From Rhodospirillales bacterium (GTDB taxonomy: Bacteria > Pseudomonadota > Alphaproteobacteria > Rhodospirillales > UBA2165), in NCBI GenBank assembly GCA_022823235.1, contig JAJDXO010000020.1, positions 1 to 44,551 of the forward strand: 44,551 nucleotides of DNA, in the 5' to 3' direction. The notes under the pieces were generated by a model, which saw only the letters and a program-made list of their open reading frames with translations, made no database searches and had not been told where the DNA came from. Positions within the stretch are counted from its first letter, which is position 1. Every line of letters starts with the position of its first letter. Both the position numbers and the translations under genes were made by a program. Positions 35,256 to 43,415 of the stretch are shown here, in pieces.

Positions 35256-35954
35256 ATGGAATTCCCCGACCCCCTGATCAAGGGCACCCTTGTCAAACGC
35301 TATAAGCGGTTCCTGGCCGATGTCGTCCTCGAGGATGGTTCGGAGGTCACCGCCCACTGCGCCAATTCGGGCACCATGCTCACCGTCAACGAGCCCGGCT
35401 CCGAGGTGTGGCTGTCGCCGGCCCGCAACCCCGACCGCAAGCTCAAATACACCTGGGAGCTGATCCGCGTGGGCGATGCGCTGGTCGGCATCAACACCCA
35501 GCATCCGAACAGGATCGTCCAGGAAGCCATCGAAGGGGGCGCGGCCGGGGAACTGCGGGGATACGGCTCCCTCCGCCGGGAAGTGAAGTACGGCAAGAAC
35601 TCCCGGATCGACATCCTGCTGGAGGACGACGCCAAGCCCGCCTGTTTCGTCGAGGTGAAGAACGTCACCATGAAACGGGGCGGCCTCGCCGAATTTCCCG
35701 ATGCCGTCACCGCGCGGGGCACCAAGCACCTTTACGAGCTGGCCGATCAGGCGGCAGAGGGCAATCGCGCGGTGATGTTCTATCTGGTCCAGCGTCCGGA
35801 CTGTTCCGGGTTCACGCTGGCGGGCGACATCGATCCGGCCTACGCCGAGGCGCTGGACAAGGCCCGGGACGCGGGCGTCGAGGTGGTGGCCTACGGCTGC
35901 CATGTGGAGACCGCCGGCGTCAGGGTCGCCGGCCCGGTCGACATCAGGCTCTGA
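35256..35954 (+). CDS. sfsA: DNA/RNA nuclease SfsA
   Basis: A 232-residue protein starting LIKGTLVKRYKRFLADVVLEDG, with the OB-like N-terminal domain (to about 80) and the restriction-like nuclease core: SRIDILLEDD, CFVEVKNVTMKRGG (ExK) and FPDAVTARGTKHL. It was first described as a sugar fermentation stimulation protein and later families were shown to have nuclease activity. Length is typical. It precedes map with a 63-bp gap. Confidence 0.93.
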   Translation: MEFPDPLIKGTLVKRYKRFLADVVLEDGSEVTAHCANSGTMLTVNEPGSEVWLSPARNPDRKLKYTWELIRVGDALVGINTQHPNRIVQEAIEGGAAGELRGYGSLRREVKYGKNSRIDILLEDDAKPACFVEVKNVTMKRGGLAEFPDAVTARGTKHLYELADQAAEGNRAVMFYLVQRPDCSGFTLAGDIDPAYAEALDKARDAGVEVVAYGCHVETAGVRVAGPVDIRL

Positions 35955-36017
35955 GGAGAATTGGGGATTGCCGGGCGGGGGTGTATAATCCGCCGCCTGA
36001 TTAACGGGAGCGACATT

Positions 36018-36812
36018 TTGGATGCCGAACCGCGCAGCATAAAGATACATACCGAAAGCGACTTCGAAGGCATGCGGAAGGCCGGCCGGCTGGCCGCCGA
36101 AACCCTCGATTTCATCGCCGATCATATCGAGCCCGGCGTCACCACCGGCCGTCTGGACGAATTGTGCGCGGATTTCATCGCCGGGCGCGGCGGAATCTCC
36201 GCGCCGCTCAACTACCGGGGCTTCCCCAGGTCGATCTGCACCTCGGTGAACCATGTGGTGTGCCACGGCATTCCCGGCGACAAGGTCCTCCAGGACGGCG
36301 ACGTGATCAACATCGACGTGACGCCCATCGTCGACGGATGGCACGGGGACACCAGCCGAATGTTCTACGTCGGCGACGTCAGCATCAAATCCAAACGGCT
36401 GATCGACGTCACCTACGAGGCCATGATGGAGGGCATCGGGGTGGTGAAGCCGGGCGCCACGGTCGGCGATATCGGAGACGCCATCGAGCGGTTCGTCGCG
36501 CCCTACCGCTATTCCATCGTCCGGGATTTCTGCGGCCACGGCGTGGGGCGGATTTTCCACGACGCGCCGAACATTCTCCACTTCGGCAATCCCGGCGAGG
36601 GCCCCGTCCTCCGCGAGGGAATGTTCTTCACCGTCGAGCCGATGGTGAACGCCGGCCGCCACGAGGTCAAAATTCTCGGCGACGGCTGGACGGCGGTCAC
36701 CAAGGACCGGTCCTTGTCCGCGCAGTTCGAGCACACCATCGCGGTGACCGCCGACGGCCACGAGATCTTCACCACCTCGCCGGCCGGCCGCGACAAGCCG
36801 CCCTACGGCTAG
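36018..36812 (+). CDS. map: Methionine aminopeptidase, type I
   Basis: A 264-residue metallo-aminopeptidase that removes the initiator methionine. Metal ligands are recognisable: Asp in INIDVTPIVDGWHGDTSRMF (two), His in FCGHGVGRIFHDAPN, Glu in FTVEPMVN and Glu in QFEHTIAV. No suitable ATG is present: the ATG at 35961 adds a stretch that does not look like protein, so the TTG at 36018 (LDAEPRSIKIH) with GGGAG 8 bp before is preferred. It is followed by radC with a 19-bp gap. Confidence 0.93.
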   Translation: MDAEPRSIKIHTESDFEGMRKAGRLAAETLDFIADHIEPGVTTGRLDELCADFIAGRGGISAPLNYRGFPRSICTSVNHVVCHGIPGDKVLQDGDVINIDVTPIVDGWHGDTSRMFYVGDVSIKSKRLIDVTYEAMMEGIGVVKPGATVGDIGDAIERFVAPYRYSIVRDFCGHGVGRIFHDAPNILHFGNPGEGPVLREGMFFTVEPMVNAGRHEVKILGDGWTAVTKDRSLSAQFEHTIAVTADGHEIFTTSPAGRDKPPYG

Positions 36813-36831
36813 TCTTCCGGCGGGCGTTTGG

Positions 36832-37524
36832 ATGCCGGGCGCGAAGTCTCCCAAGCCTCACTATGCGGGCCACCGGGCGCGGCTCCGCGAGCGTTTCCTG
36901 AAATCCGGCGGCGACGCCCTCGCCGACTACGAACTGCTGGAACTGCTGCTGTTTCAGGCTTTGCCGAGGGGCGATACCAAGCCGCTCGCCAAGGCGCTGA
37001 TCGCCAAGTTCGAAACTTACGCCGAAGTGCTGAGGGCCGATGCGGATGCGCTTCGCGAGGTGGACGGCGTCGGCGATGCCGTGGTCGCGGCGATCAGGAC
37101 GGTGCGGGTCGCCGCGCTTAGGCTGATGCGCGACGAGGTGATGGAAAAACCGGTGCTGAGCTCCTGGCAGGCGCTGATGGACTATTGCCGGGCGGAGATG
37201 GGGCCGGAGAAGACCGAGCAGTTCCGGCTGCTCTTTCTCAACCGCAAGAACATGCTCATCGGCGACGAGGTGCAGCAGCGGGGAACCGTCGACCAGACCG
37301 CCGTCTACCCCCGCGAGGTGGTCAAGCGGGCGCTGGAGCTGGGCGCGACGGCGATCATCATGGTCCACAACCATCCGTCGGGCGACCCGACGCCGTCCCA
37401 GGGCGACATCGACATGACCAACGAGGTCAAGGAGGCGGCCGGGAAGCTGGGGATCGTGCTCCACGACCATATCGTCGTCGCCCGCGGCGGCGCGTCGAGC
37501 TTCAAGAGCATGGGGCTGCTGTAG
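36832..37524 (+). CDS. radC: RadC family protein (JAMM domain)
   Basis: A 230-residue protein. The N-terminal helix-hairpin-helix region (LADYELLELLLF, LREVDGVGDA) is followed by the JAMM metalloprotease-like domain with HNHPSGDPTPSQGD, giving His179, His181, Ser189 and Asp192 of the HxHx7Sx2D signature. The biochemical role is unclear; RadC is no longer considered a proven repair protein. A 62-bp near-copy of its last codons lies at 41164-41225, pointing to rearrangement at its 3' end. Confidence 0.94.
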   Translation: MPGAKSPKPHYAGHRARLRERFLKSGGDALADYELLELLLFQALPRGDTKPLAKALIAKFETYAEVLRADADALREVDGVGDAVVAAIRTVRVAALRLMRDEVMEKPVLSSWQALMDYCRAEMGPEKTEQFRLLFLNRKNMLIGDEVQQRGTVDQTAVYPREVVKRALELGATAIIMVHNHPSGDPTPSQGDIDMTNEVKEAAGKLGIVLHDHIVVARGGASSFKSMGLL

Positions 37525-37807
37525 GGGGCGAAGCGCGTGGGCGAGGGGACCCACCAAATCCCCCTCCCCCTTGACGGGGGAGGGTTGGGGTGGGGGTGAG
37601 TCATAAAATGGGTGGGGGTGAAACGACAATCCCCCTCACCCAGCTATGGCTAGGCTCGCAAGCTCGCCAAGCCTCCGCATCCCTCTCCCTCCGGGGGAGA
37701 GGGAGTTTCGGCCCGTTCCCGGAACGGACAGGTTGCAGGAATTCCTTGAAATTTCGGCGCGCCGGGGCGTGTAATGGGTGAAACCAATCGATGATGGGAG
37801 CTTCGCC
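37525..37807. repeat. Repeat-rich spacer after radC
   Basis: No gene. It contains a CCCTCCCCC/GGGGGAGGG hairpin (about 37562-37584), a purine-rich GGTTGGGGTGGGGGTG run, a second GGGTGGGGGTGA run and the unit 37629-37704 that matches 14034-14109 on the same strand and 39019-39101 on the other. The first hairpin may also act as terminator for radC. Confidence 0.6.
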
Positions 37808-38878
37808 ATGATGGGGCGCGCAATCGAGCCGGCGGTTCGAAATTCCTGGTATCTCGCCGGCTGGTCGCATGAAATCGACGACGGGATCGTCGGCCGGACG
37901 GTGCTCGGCGACGACCTCGTCCTGTTCCGGGACGCCGACGGCCAGGCGGCCGTTCTCGAGGACCGCTGCTGCCACCGCGGGGCGCCGCTCACCGAGGGCG
38001 ATCTCGTGCCGTCGGGCATCCAGTGCGGCTATCACGGCCTGGTCTTCGACCGGACCGGCGCCTGCGTCGAGATCCCTCGGGAAGAGCCGAACCCGGCGTT
38101 CAGCGTGCGGGCCTACCCGGTGGTGGAGCGCCAGCACGGCATCTGGGTCTGGATGGGAGAGGCCGGCCTGGCCGACGAGAGCCTGATCGTCGACTTCCCG
38201 TACCCGGAGACCGACGACCATGATTTCTTCTATGACCGGTATGACATTTCCGCCAACTACATGTTCATGATCGACAACCTGATGGATCTCACCCACCTCG
38301 GCTACGTCCACAGGACGACCATCGGCGGGTTCCCCGACTCCCACAACAAGGCGACGCTGACCGCCACCCGGACCGAACGGGGCGCTCACTTCCTGCGCTG
38401 GCTGATCGATGCGCCGGCGCCGCCGTCATTCGTCGATGCCGCGGGATTCGAGGGGAACATCGACCGGTGGTCGGACTTCGAATACGTATCGCCGGCGACG
38501 GTGCTGCAATGGGGCGGCGCGCTGGATACCGGGACCGGCGCTCAGGAGAACCGCCATCAGGACGGCGGCGTATCGTTCAGGCTGCTGCACTCGGCGACCC
38601 CGGTGACGGACCGCACCTGCCACTATTTCTTCGCCGTGTCGGCCCGGGGGGTGAAGCTCGACACGCCCGAGGGGCGGTCTCTCCGGCAGGACATCCTCGA
38701 CGCCTTCCTCGAGGACAAGGCGATCATCGAGGCCCAGCAGCGGGCCGTCGACAAGGACCCGGAACGGCCGCTGCTCTTCCGCAAGCACGACGAGGCGGTG
38801 GCCTATGCCCGCCAGGCGATCCACCAGCTTCAGGATGCCCAGGGCGAGGGGGCCGTCACGTCGGAAGCGGCGGAGTAG
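37808..38878 (+). CDS. Rieske 2Fe-2S aromatic ring-hydroxylating/demethylating oxygenase
   Basis: A 356-residue oxygenase alpha subunit of the VanA-like type. The Rieske centre is C54-x-H56 (RCCHRGAPL) and C73-x2-H76 (QCGYHG). The mononuclear iron site is NLMDLTHLGYVH, with His163 and His168. It hydroxylates or O-demethylates a small aromatic or other compound using electrons from a reductase not encoded here. I start at ATG 37808 after GGGAG; a GTG at 37778 would add ten residues. Repeat-rich spacers on both sides suggest an inserted gene. VanA, dicamba monooxygenase and sterol-type oxygenases are all possible relatives. Confidence 0.9.
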   Translation: MMGRAIEPAVRNSWYLAGWSHEIDDGIVGRTVLGDDLVLFRDADGQAAVLEDRCCHRGAPLTEGDLVPSGIQCGYHGLVFDRTGACVEIPREEPNPAFSVRAYPVVERQHGIWVWMGEAGLADESLIVDFPYPETDDHDFFYDRYDISANYMFMIDNLMDLTHLGYVHRTTIGGFPDSHNKATLTATRTERGAHFLRWLIDAPAPPSFVDAAGFEGNIDRWSDFEYVSPATVLQWGGALDTGTGAQENRHQDGGVSFRLLHSATPVTDRTCHYFFAVSARGVKLDTPEGRSLRQDILDAFLEDKAIIEAQQRAVDKDPERPLLFRKHDEAVAYARQAIHQLQDAQGEGAVTSEAAE

Positions 38879-38880
38879 GT

Positions 38881-39101
38881 GGGGTTCCATTATAAAGCGC
38901 CACCCTCTCCCTCACTCACCCGCAAGCCGTCATCACCATGCCAAACCCGTCACCACCGGGCTTGACCCGGTGGTCCACGTCTGGCGGCCGGCCATGACGC
39001 AATCATTTTATGCCTCAGCCCCTCTCCCCCTTCTTCAGGGGGAGAGGGATGCGAAGGCTTGGCGAGCTTGCGAGCCATAGCCGTAGCTGGGTGAGGGGGT
39101 G
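38881..39101. repeat. Repeat-rich spacer after the oxygenase gene
   Basis: No gene. It holds the CTCACCCGCAAGCCGTCATC unit (38915-38945) shared with 13882-13912 and 29373-29403, a REP-like palindrome with CCACCGGG/CCCGGTGG arms (about 38952-38972) and, on the minus strand, the unit 39019-39101 shared with 14034-14109 and 37629-37704. Confidence 0.6.
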
Positions 39102-39146
39102 AACATGGCCGCTTGATCATGCCGGGGCAGGGGCCTATCTATCATC

Positions 39147-39278
39147 GTGAGGCGTAAGTTCGTCTTGCCCTATTTCGGAGGCCCGCGTTTCGGCGCGGGT
39201 TTCGTGTCTCTGGAGGCGGGTGCGGTACGGACAATGGCCGAACAGGCGGAAACGATGTCAGCGGGGAGGGCTGAATGA
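39147..39278 (+). CDS. Possible small coupled ORF upstream of HEPN-like gene
   Basis: A 43-codon frame from GTG 39147 (RRKFVLPYFGGPRFGAGFVS) ends in TGA that overlaps the ATG of the next gene (ATGA). The overlap would allow translational coupling, as in toxin-antitoxin modules. Against it: no clear ribosome binding site, and a CCCGCG/CGCGGG hairpin (39182-39199) followed by TTTCGTG inside the frame looks like a terminator. I could not recognise the peptide. Confidence 0.25.
   Translation: MRRKFVLPYFGGPRFGAGFVSLEAGAVRTMAEQAETMSAGRAE
39182..39203 (+). terminator. GC hairpin followed by TTTCG, possible terminator
   Basis: CCCGCG (39182-39187) pairs with CGCGGG (39194-39199), loop TTTCGG, then TTTCGTGTCT. 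It would end transcription coming from the oxygenase side before the HEPN-like gene, or it is only part of the small frame that overlaps it. Confidence 0.35.
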
Positions 39279-39763
39279 CACAGGACAGCGTCTGGAAGCA
39301 CCATCCCCTTGAGGTGATGTACCGGGCAAACGAACTCGGGCGGCTCGTGGAACATCTCGGAGCTGAAGAGAGGGACGGCGTTTGGCGTCACGGAACGACT
39401 ATAGCGATCCCGGTTCTACTGTCTCTCGCCGTCGAGATCGGCTTAAAGGCATGGCATCGCATAGAGGGCAATGAACCGCCATTCACTCACGATCTTCTGG
39501 AATTGTTCGATGGCCTGGGAGAGAACACGCGGAGACGCCTTGAAGACAAGATGCCGGAAGTTCCAAGCAACATGCCGGGTTATCCGGCCTATCCGGGGAT
39601 TAGAACCGCATTGCGCCAGAACAGGGATGTCTTCACCGACTGGAGATATGCGCATGAGCACGATGCCCTGATTGCTGAAACAGGTGTCCTCAAGACGGCG
39701 CTCAAGGCAATTGTCGACGAATTTATCGACGAGATGCCTTCGGAGAACCGACTCAAGGGTTAG
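39275..39763 (+). CDS. HEPN-like domain protein
   Basis: A 162-residue, mostly helical protein with no signal peptide. Helix AIPVLLSLAVEIGLKAWHRI (about 44-63) with FTHDLLELFDGL, then WRYAHEH with the R-x4-H motif (Arg124, His129), resembles HEPN domains used by RNases in toxin-antitoxin and defence systems. The neighbours at 39979, 41361 and 42496 are also defence-like. Its start overlaps the stop of a small frame upstream. The family match is by pattern only; a nucleotidyltransferase partner is not present. Confidence 0.6.
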   Translation: MTQDSVWKHHPLEVMYRANELGRLVEHLGAEERDGVWRHGTTIAIPVLLSLAVEIGLKAWHRIEGNEPPFTHDLLELFDGLGENTRRRLEDKMPEVPSNMPGYPAYPGIRTALRQNRDVFTDWRYAHEHDALIAETGVLKTALKAIVDEFIDEMPSENRLKG

Positions 39764-39978
39764 GTCGATACGGCCTCGGCCCCGTCCGCTGGCGACCCCC
39801 GTCTCCGGGCCGGCAACCTTCGCCCTGTGGGTGCGCTGACCGCATAAGCTGTCATGGCCCGGCTTTTTCGGGGCATCCAGGCGAACAACCGAATTGAAAC
39901 TGCGGAGTCATTTGTGAGCGTGCTCCGCGCGCTGATATTTATTGATAGCCCTTGGAAATGTTCAGCAGATACGGCTAC

Positions 39979-41070
39979 TCAAACCTTGTCGTCCCCTTCG
40001 ACCGCCTCGTCCGCCTCGGCCCCTTTATCGGCTGCGTGGGTTAGCATCTTTAGCTCGGCCCTTGTGGTACGAAGTTCCTCGACAATCTTTCTAAAGGCGG
40101 TGATTTCATCTGCATCCATACCGCCTGCCTCCTCTCCATCCTCTACCTCTTCCGGAGGCGAGACGAAATCGAGTTCCCCACCGCGCTTGTTGAACCGCAG
40201 ATACTTCTCTACTGAACGGCGAAGTGCCGTATCCTTCTCACCATCTAAGTCAACGGGCAGCTCCTTCCGAATTGCATCGACGATCTTCTGTACGCCGTCT
40301 CGCTCGATTTCCTCCCGTCGCTTTTGAAACTCCTGCTCTATGGTCTTGGTGAGAAGCTTCTTCTGTTTCAGGTCCTCTGCGGCTTCGGCAATGACGAAAC
40401 CTTCCTTGATAATGCCGGAAACATGTTTGGCTATTAGCGCCATCAGTGTCACAACGGCTAATGTTCCCGACAGAACTAAAATCAGTGATCCGTTTGTAGC
40501 GCCGACAACTCTTGCCTGCTCTGGAGCTTGGTCAACACACAGTGCGACACCCCGAATTATCTCGTGCCATTCGTTCGACCAGTCTTTTAATTGGACCACG
40601 TTGGAGATTGATGCTTCGTCTTTAAATTGAAGGCGCAGCGTGATTTCTTTGGTATCAATCGCATCTATTTCATCAATGAAATTGAGATTCTCCAGGGCAT
40701 CCTGAATGATCCGCATATTGCTTACCGACTGCTCGATAGCGTTTCTCGCCTCTCTAATTTGGGAAGCTGCGGTGGCTGGGTCGTAGTCGCCCGCCCGGAC
40801 AGTTTGTTCGACGAAATTATACCCCTTACGGCCAACGAACCCGTCCACGCCGAGATGTTCAAGCATGTCTGCTTGCTCAAGAGTGAGTTGTTGCAACGGG
40901 AGAGAGATCAACGTCGCTAATAGGTCATCTAGCGGCTCTAAAACCGGTTGCTTCTGTGGTTGAGAAGCGTTGTGCGACAATACGCCTGTTAGGGCATCGT
41001 ACTTTTGCTTCGCCGTCTCGCCATGTTCGGCCATCCACCTTGTAAATCTAAGAAGTTCGGAAACATTCAT
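39979..41070 (-). CDS. Hypothetical membrane protein with C-terminal coiled coil
   Basis: A 363-residue protein I do not recognise with certainty. Residues 1-190 are soluble (FTRWMAEHGETAKQKYDALTG; EITLRLQFKDEASISNVVQLKDW; HEIIRGVALCVDQAPEQARV); then NGSLILVLSGTLAVVTLMALI forms one membrane segment (about 195-215), followed by a charged coiled coil (AEDLKQKKLLTKTIEQEFQ, KRREEIERDGVQKIVDAI) and an acidic tail. The segment with APEQARVVGATNGSLI recalls a group of conserved unnamed bacterial proteins with a soluble domain, one membrane helix and a coiled coil. ATG 41070 has GGGAG 8 bp upstream; GTG 41076 is less likely. Base composition is lower in GC than the core genes. A sensor or effector of defence is possible. 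Confidence 0.75.
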   Translation of the reverse strand: MNVSELLRFTRWMAEHGETAKQKYDALTGVLSHNASQPQKQPVLEPLDDLLATLISLPLQQLTLEQADMLEHLGVDGFVGRKGYNFVEQTVRAGDYDPATAASQIREARNAIEQSVSNMRIIQDALENLNFIDEIDAIDTKEITLRLQFKDEASISNVVQLKDWSNEWHEIIRGVALCVDQAPEQARVVGATNGSLILVLSGTLAVVTLMALIAKHVSGIIKEGFVIAEAAEDLKQKKLLTKTIEQEFQKRREEIERDGVQKIVDAIRKELPVDLDGEKDTALRRSVEKYLRFNKRGGELDFVSPPEEVEDGEEAGGMDADEITAFRKIVEELRTTRAELKMLTHAADKGAEADEAVEGDDKV

Positions 41071-41163
41071 TCCCACGTCTCCCTCATGTTATGGGTAACG
41101 GAAGTAGTATTTTTTTTGGCTCGGCTTTCTACCTCAGTGCAGGTGCATTGGCACGGCAAGCAA

Positions 41164-41225
41164 CACGACCACATCGTCGTCGCCTGCGGCGGCGTCGCTA
41201 GCTTCAAGAGCATGGGGCTTCTGTA
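41164..41225 (+). pseudogene. radC 3'-end remnant
   Basis: By hand alignment about 55 of 62 bases match radC 37462-37523; the translation HDHIVVACGGVASFKSMGLL differs from radC at three or four positions. It ends in TAA instead of TAG. Similarity continues past the stop: GAAGCGCGTGGGC occurs shortly after both copies (37530 and 41247). Nothing of the radC body precedes it, so this is a fragment left by insertion, recombination or duplication. Confidence 0.75.
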
Positions 41226-41360
41226 ATTGGCGATGAACCAAACGGAGAAGCGCGTGGGCCAGCGGAATCGACAGGGTCAGGGCTATATCGGTCTTGCCTT
41301 CGCTCCATCGCGAATGACCCATCAATATAGGTGAGGTCGGAGGGAAGAGGTAGGGGGCAA

Positions 41361-42362
41361 CTACTCGACAGTCCCTGGCGACGGGCCAGGTATGTAGGTT
41401 TGTTTTAGGGGTAGGATCATTTTGTAGCGAGGATCAAATTTATTGTAGTGCGTGTAGATCAATTCCACTAGTGCATCCCTGTCGATTAGGCGCAGGTTTG
41501 GTTTCGAGCGTTCGAATGTCTTCGCATCGGGACTGAAGCCGCCAAGGGTAATAAATAGTCCATGTTCCCCTTGCTCAATGGCACCGTGAAGCCTTTGCAC
41601 ATCCGGCCGACCGATCTGTCCCAAAGTCTGCTTGCATTGCACCTTGATGATCGGCGGCTCGAATCCAAGCTCATCTCGATGGGCAATTACGTCGATCCCG
41701 CCGTCCGATGAGGCTTGTGTTGGTCTGGCGTGGTACCCCATGCAAGTCAATAAATGAGCCACAAATTCTTCGAATTCGTATGCGGTAATATTTGTCTTCA
41801 ATCGTTTGATGACGAAATCCTCGGTACTTTCCTCGACCTGCTGCGACACCTCCACAACGGTGGCTGCATCCACCGCATCCGCACTGCTCTCTTCACCTGT
41901 TAATGCAGCGAGGAACTCCTCGGTGTTGCTTGAAATCTGGAACAGCGTGATGGCCGAGCCAATTTCATAGAGGGCCGATTGTGAAAAATTCGCTCGAGGT
42001 AGATGTTTGAGCCATTCGATATTTCGTCGGTTAGGGTAAGAATCGACCGAGGATGGGTCAAATTTATAGTCGCTAACAACTCTGCCAAGGTGAACCATGC
42101 GGTCCGGCTTAGACGGAAATACGATAATGTCGCCAACGGCAACTTCGCAAACAAACCTGTAGAGGACGCCGGCCTGCACCGGTATGGCGCCGGCAACGGC
42201 GTCAGGATAAGCCTCGGCATAACGAAGTTTGAATGAATCTCGGGTCCGTTCCAAACTTGATAAGTCCCTCATCTTGTCCCAACCAATGCCGACAAATCCT
42301 TGGTCGACCGGAATTGACGGGTCGAGATCGGCCATGTGTATGCCCCACACTCTATCTGCCAT
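41361..42362 (-). CDS. Mrr-type restriction endonuclease with N-terminal EVE/PUA-like region
   Basis: A 333-residue nuclease. Residues about 4-140 (VWGIHMADLDPSIPVDQGFVGIGWDKMRDL ... GDIIVFPSKPDRMVHLGRV) look like the EVE/PUA-like or restriction-system-associated domain that recognises modified bases. Residues about 190-300 are the Mrr-type catalytic domain: FEEFVAHLLTCMGY, SSDGGIDVIAHRD with Asp224, and the Q-x-K motif KVQCKQ (Gln242, Lys244). It probably cuts DNA carrying certain methylated bases. No methyltransferase is adjacent, in keeping with a modification-dependent enzyme. ATG 42362 follows GGAGAAGGGC; the frame is open further upstream. Divergent from the second HEPN-like gene by 133 bp. 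Confidence 0.85.
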   Translation of the reverse strand: MADRVWGIHMADLDPSIPVDQGFVGIGWDKMRDLSSLERTRDSFKLRYAEAYPDAVAGAIPVQAGVLYRFVCEVAVGDIIVFPSKPDRMVHLGRVVSDYKFDPSSVDSYPNRRNIEWLKHLPRANFSQSALYEIGSAITLFQISSNTEEFLAALTGEESSADAVDAATVVEVSQQVEESTEDFVIKRLKTNITAYEFEEFVAHLLTCMGYHARPTQASSDGGIDVIAHRDELGFEPPIIKVQCKQTLGQIGRPDVQRLHGAIEQGEHGLFITLGGFSPDAKTFERSKPNLRLIDRDALVELIYTHYNKFDPRYKMILPLKQTYIPGPSPGTVE

Positions 42363-42495
42363 GCCCTTCTCCAAACTTAAATTTTGGCCCGCTATAGTAC
42401 CTACCGGAGGCCAGGGTTGACTAGCATAGCGCTTCCCTTGTTTCACCCGGTCGTTGCAAACGGGCGGGCGCGTATGGTGACGACAAAGGGTTTGG

Positions 42496-43131
42496 ATGGC
42501 GATGCTTAATTTCGAAGAACAAATGCGAGAGGCCGAAGAGCGAGACGAATGGACCGCCCGGGTACTCGGCAGATTTCAATTGGCCTGTGCAGACATAGAA
42601 AGGGATATCCGCACTCTTTGGTTGATGCGAGTCGGCGAAAACGAATTTCAACTGCGGGACGGGCAAACTCTCCAAGAGCGGCGAAAGCACCTGCGTCGGC
42701 AGACGTTTCAAAAACTGGTCGAACGCACCGTTCCGGACCGGGAACTGCAAGTCATTTGGCCGTTTCCTGAGCATCCGTCGTTTCCCGAGGATTTGAGAAA
42801 ATCCCTCGAATGCACCGTTCCGGGCGGAAATTTACGCACTTGGCTGCTGAAAAATTGGCCGACACGCAATCTTGTCATCCATGGCTCCCTGGGACACAAA
42901 ATCGATTTCAGCGGGCCGTCGATACCGTTTGTCGCGGATGCTCACGATATGGCAACGATGCATGCCTCAAAGCCTGGTGAAGCGACATTCTCTCCTGAGG
43001 GGTGGATTGACGTGCGTGATCTGGTTCCCCTCACGGAGGAAGCGCAACAGGTAAAGTCCTACCTGGGGCAGGTGCACATGATGGTGCTTCAGAATGGAGT
43101 CGGTTGCTTCCCTCTCCGGGATTCTGCCTGA
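42496..43131 (+). CDS. HEPN-like protein (R-N-x3-H)
   Basis: A 211-residue protein of unrecognised family. The N-terminal half is helical and charged (NFEEQMREAEERDEWTARVL). The segment LLKNWPTRNLVIHG contains Arg124, Asn125 and His129, the polar R-(N)-x3-H pattern of HEPN RNase active sites. The C-terminal part has WIDVRDLVPLTEEAQQVKSYL. Composition is lower in GC than the housekeeping genes. It lies divergent to the Mrr-type nuclease gene, so the two may form one unit with a common regulatory region. Function is not established. Confidence 0.6.
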   Translation: MAMLNFEEQMREAEERDEWTARVLGRFQLACADIERDIRTLWLMRVGENEFQLRDGQTLQERRKHLRRQTFQKLVERTVPDRELQVIWPFPEHPSFPEDLRKSLECTVPGGNLRTWLLKNWPTRNLVIHGSLGHKIDFSGPSIPFVADAHDMATMHASKPGEATFSPEGWIDVRDLVPLTEEAQQVKSYLGQVHMMVLQNGVGCFPLRDSA

Positions 43132-43415
43132 CCCCCGGCCCCCGAGCCGAGGTTGTCGTTCGCCGCCACGCCGCCTATGACGGCAATCCCGCGATGTTCC
43201 CTGTCCGGCATCTCCCGGCATCTCCCGCAACACTATGCTACCGGGAGTCGATTTGGACCCGTAATTCGGCCATGTCAAACGGGACCGGTAGGGGATTTCC
43301 TGCATGGAATCATACACTTGCGTAGCTGAGGGGGCGCAAGGGGGGACACGCCGCGCCTGGAGTTTGATCGAAAAAAAATCTTCGATGAACAGCCAAACGG
43401 CACACCGGTCGCTTC

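Noticed and set aside
34932-36854. 640-residue open frame on the minus strand
   Set aside because: It is antisense to sfsA and map, which have clear families and starts; it arises from high GC at third codon positions.
39854-40327. Ser-rich 157-residue frame on the plus strand
   Set aside because: Serine-rich shadow of the charged C-terminal part of the minus-strand membrane protein.
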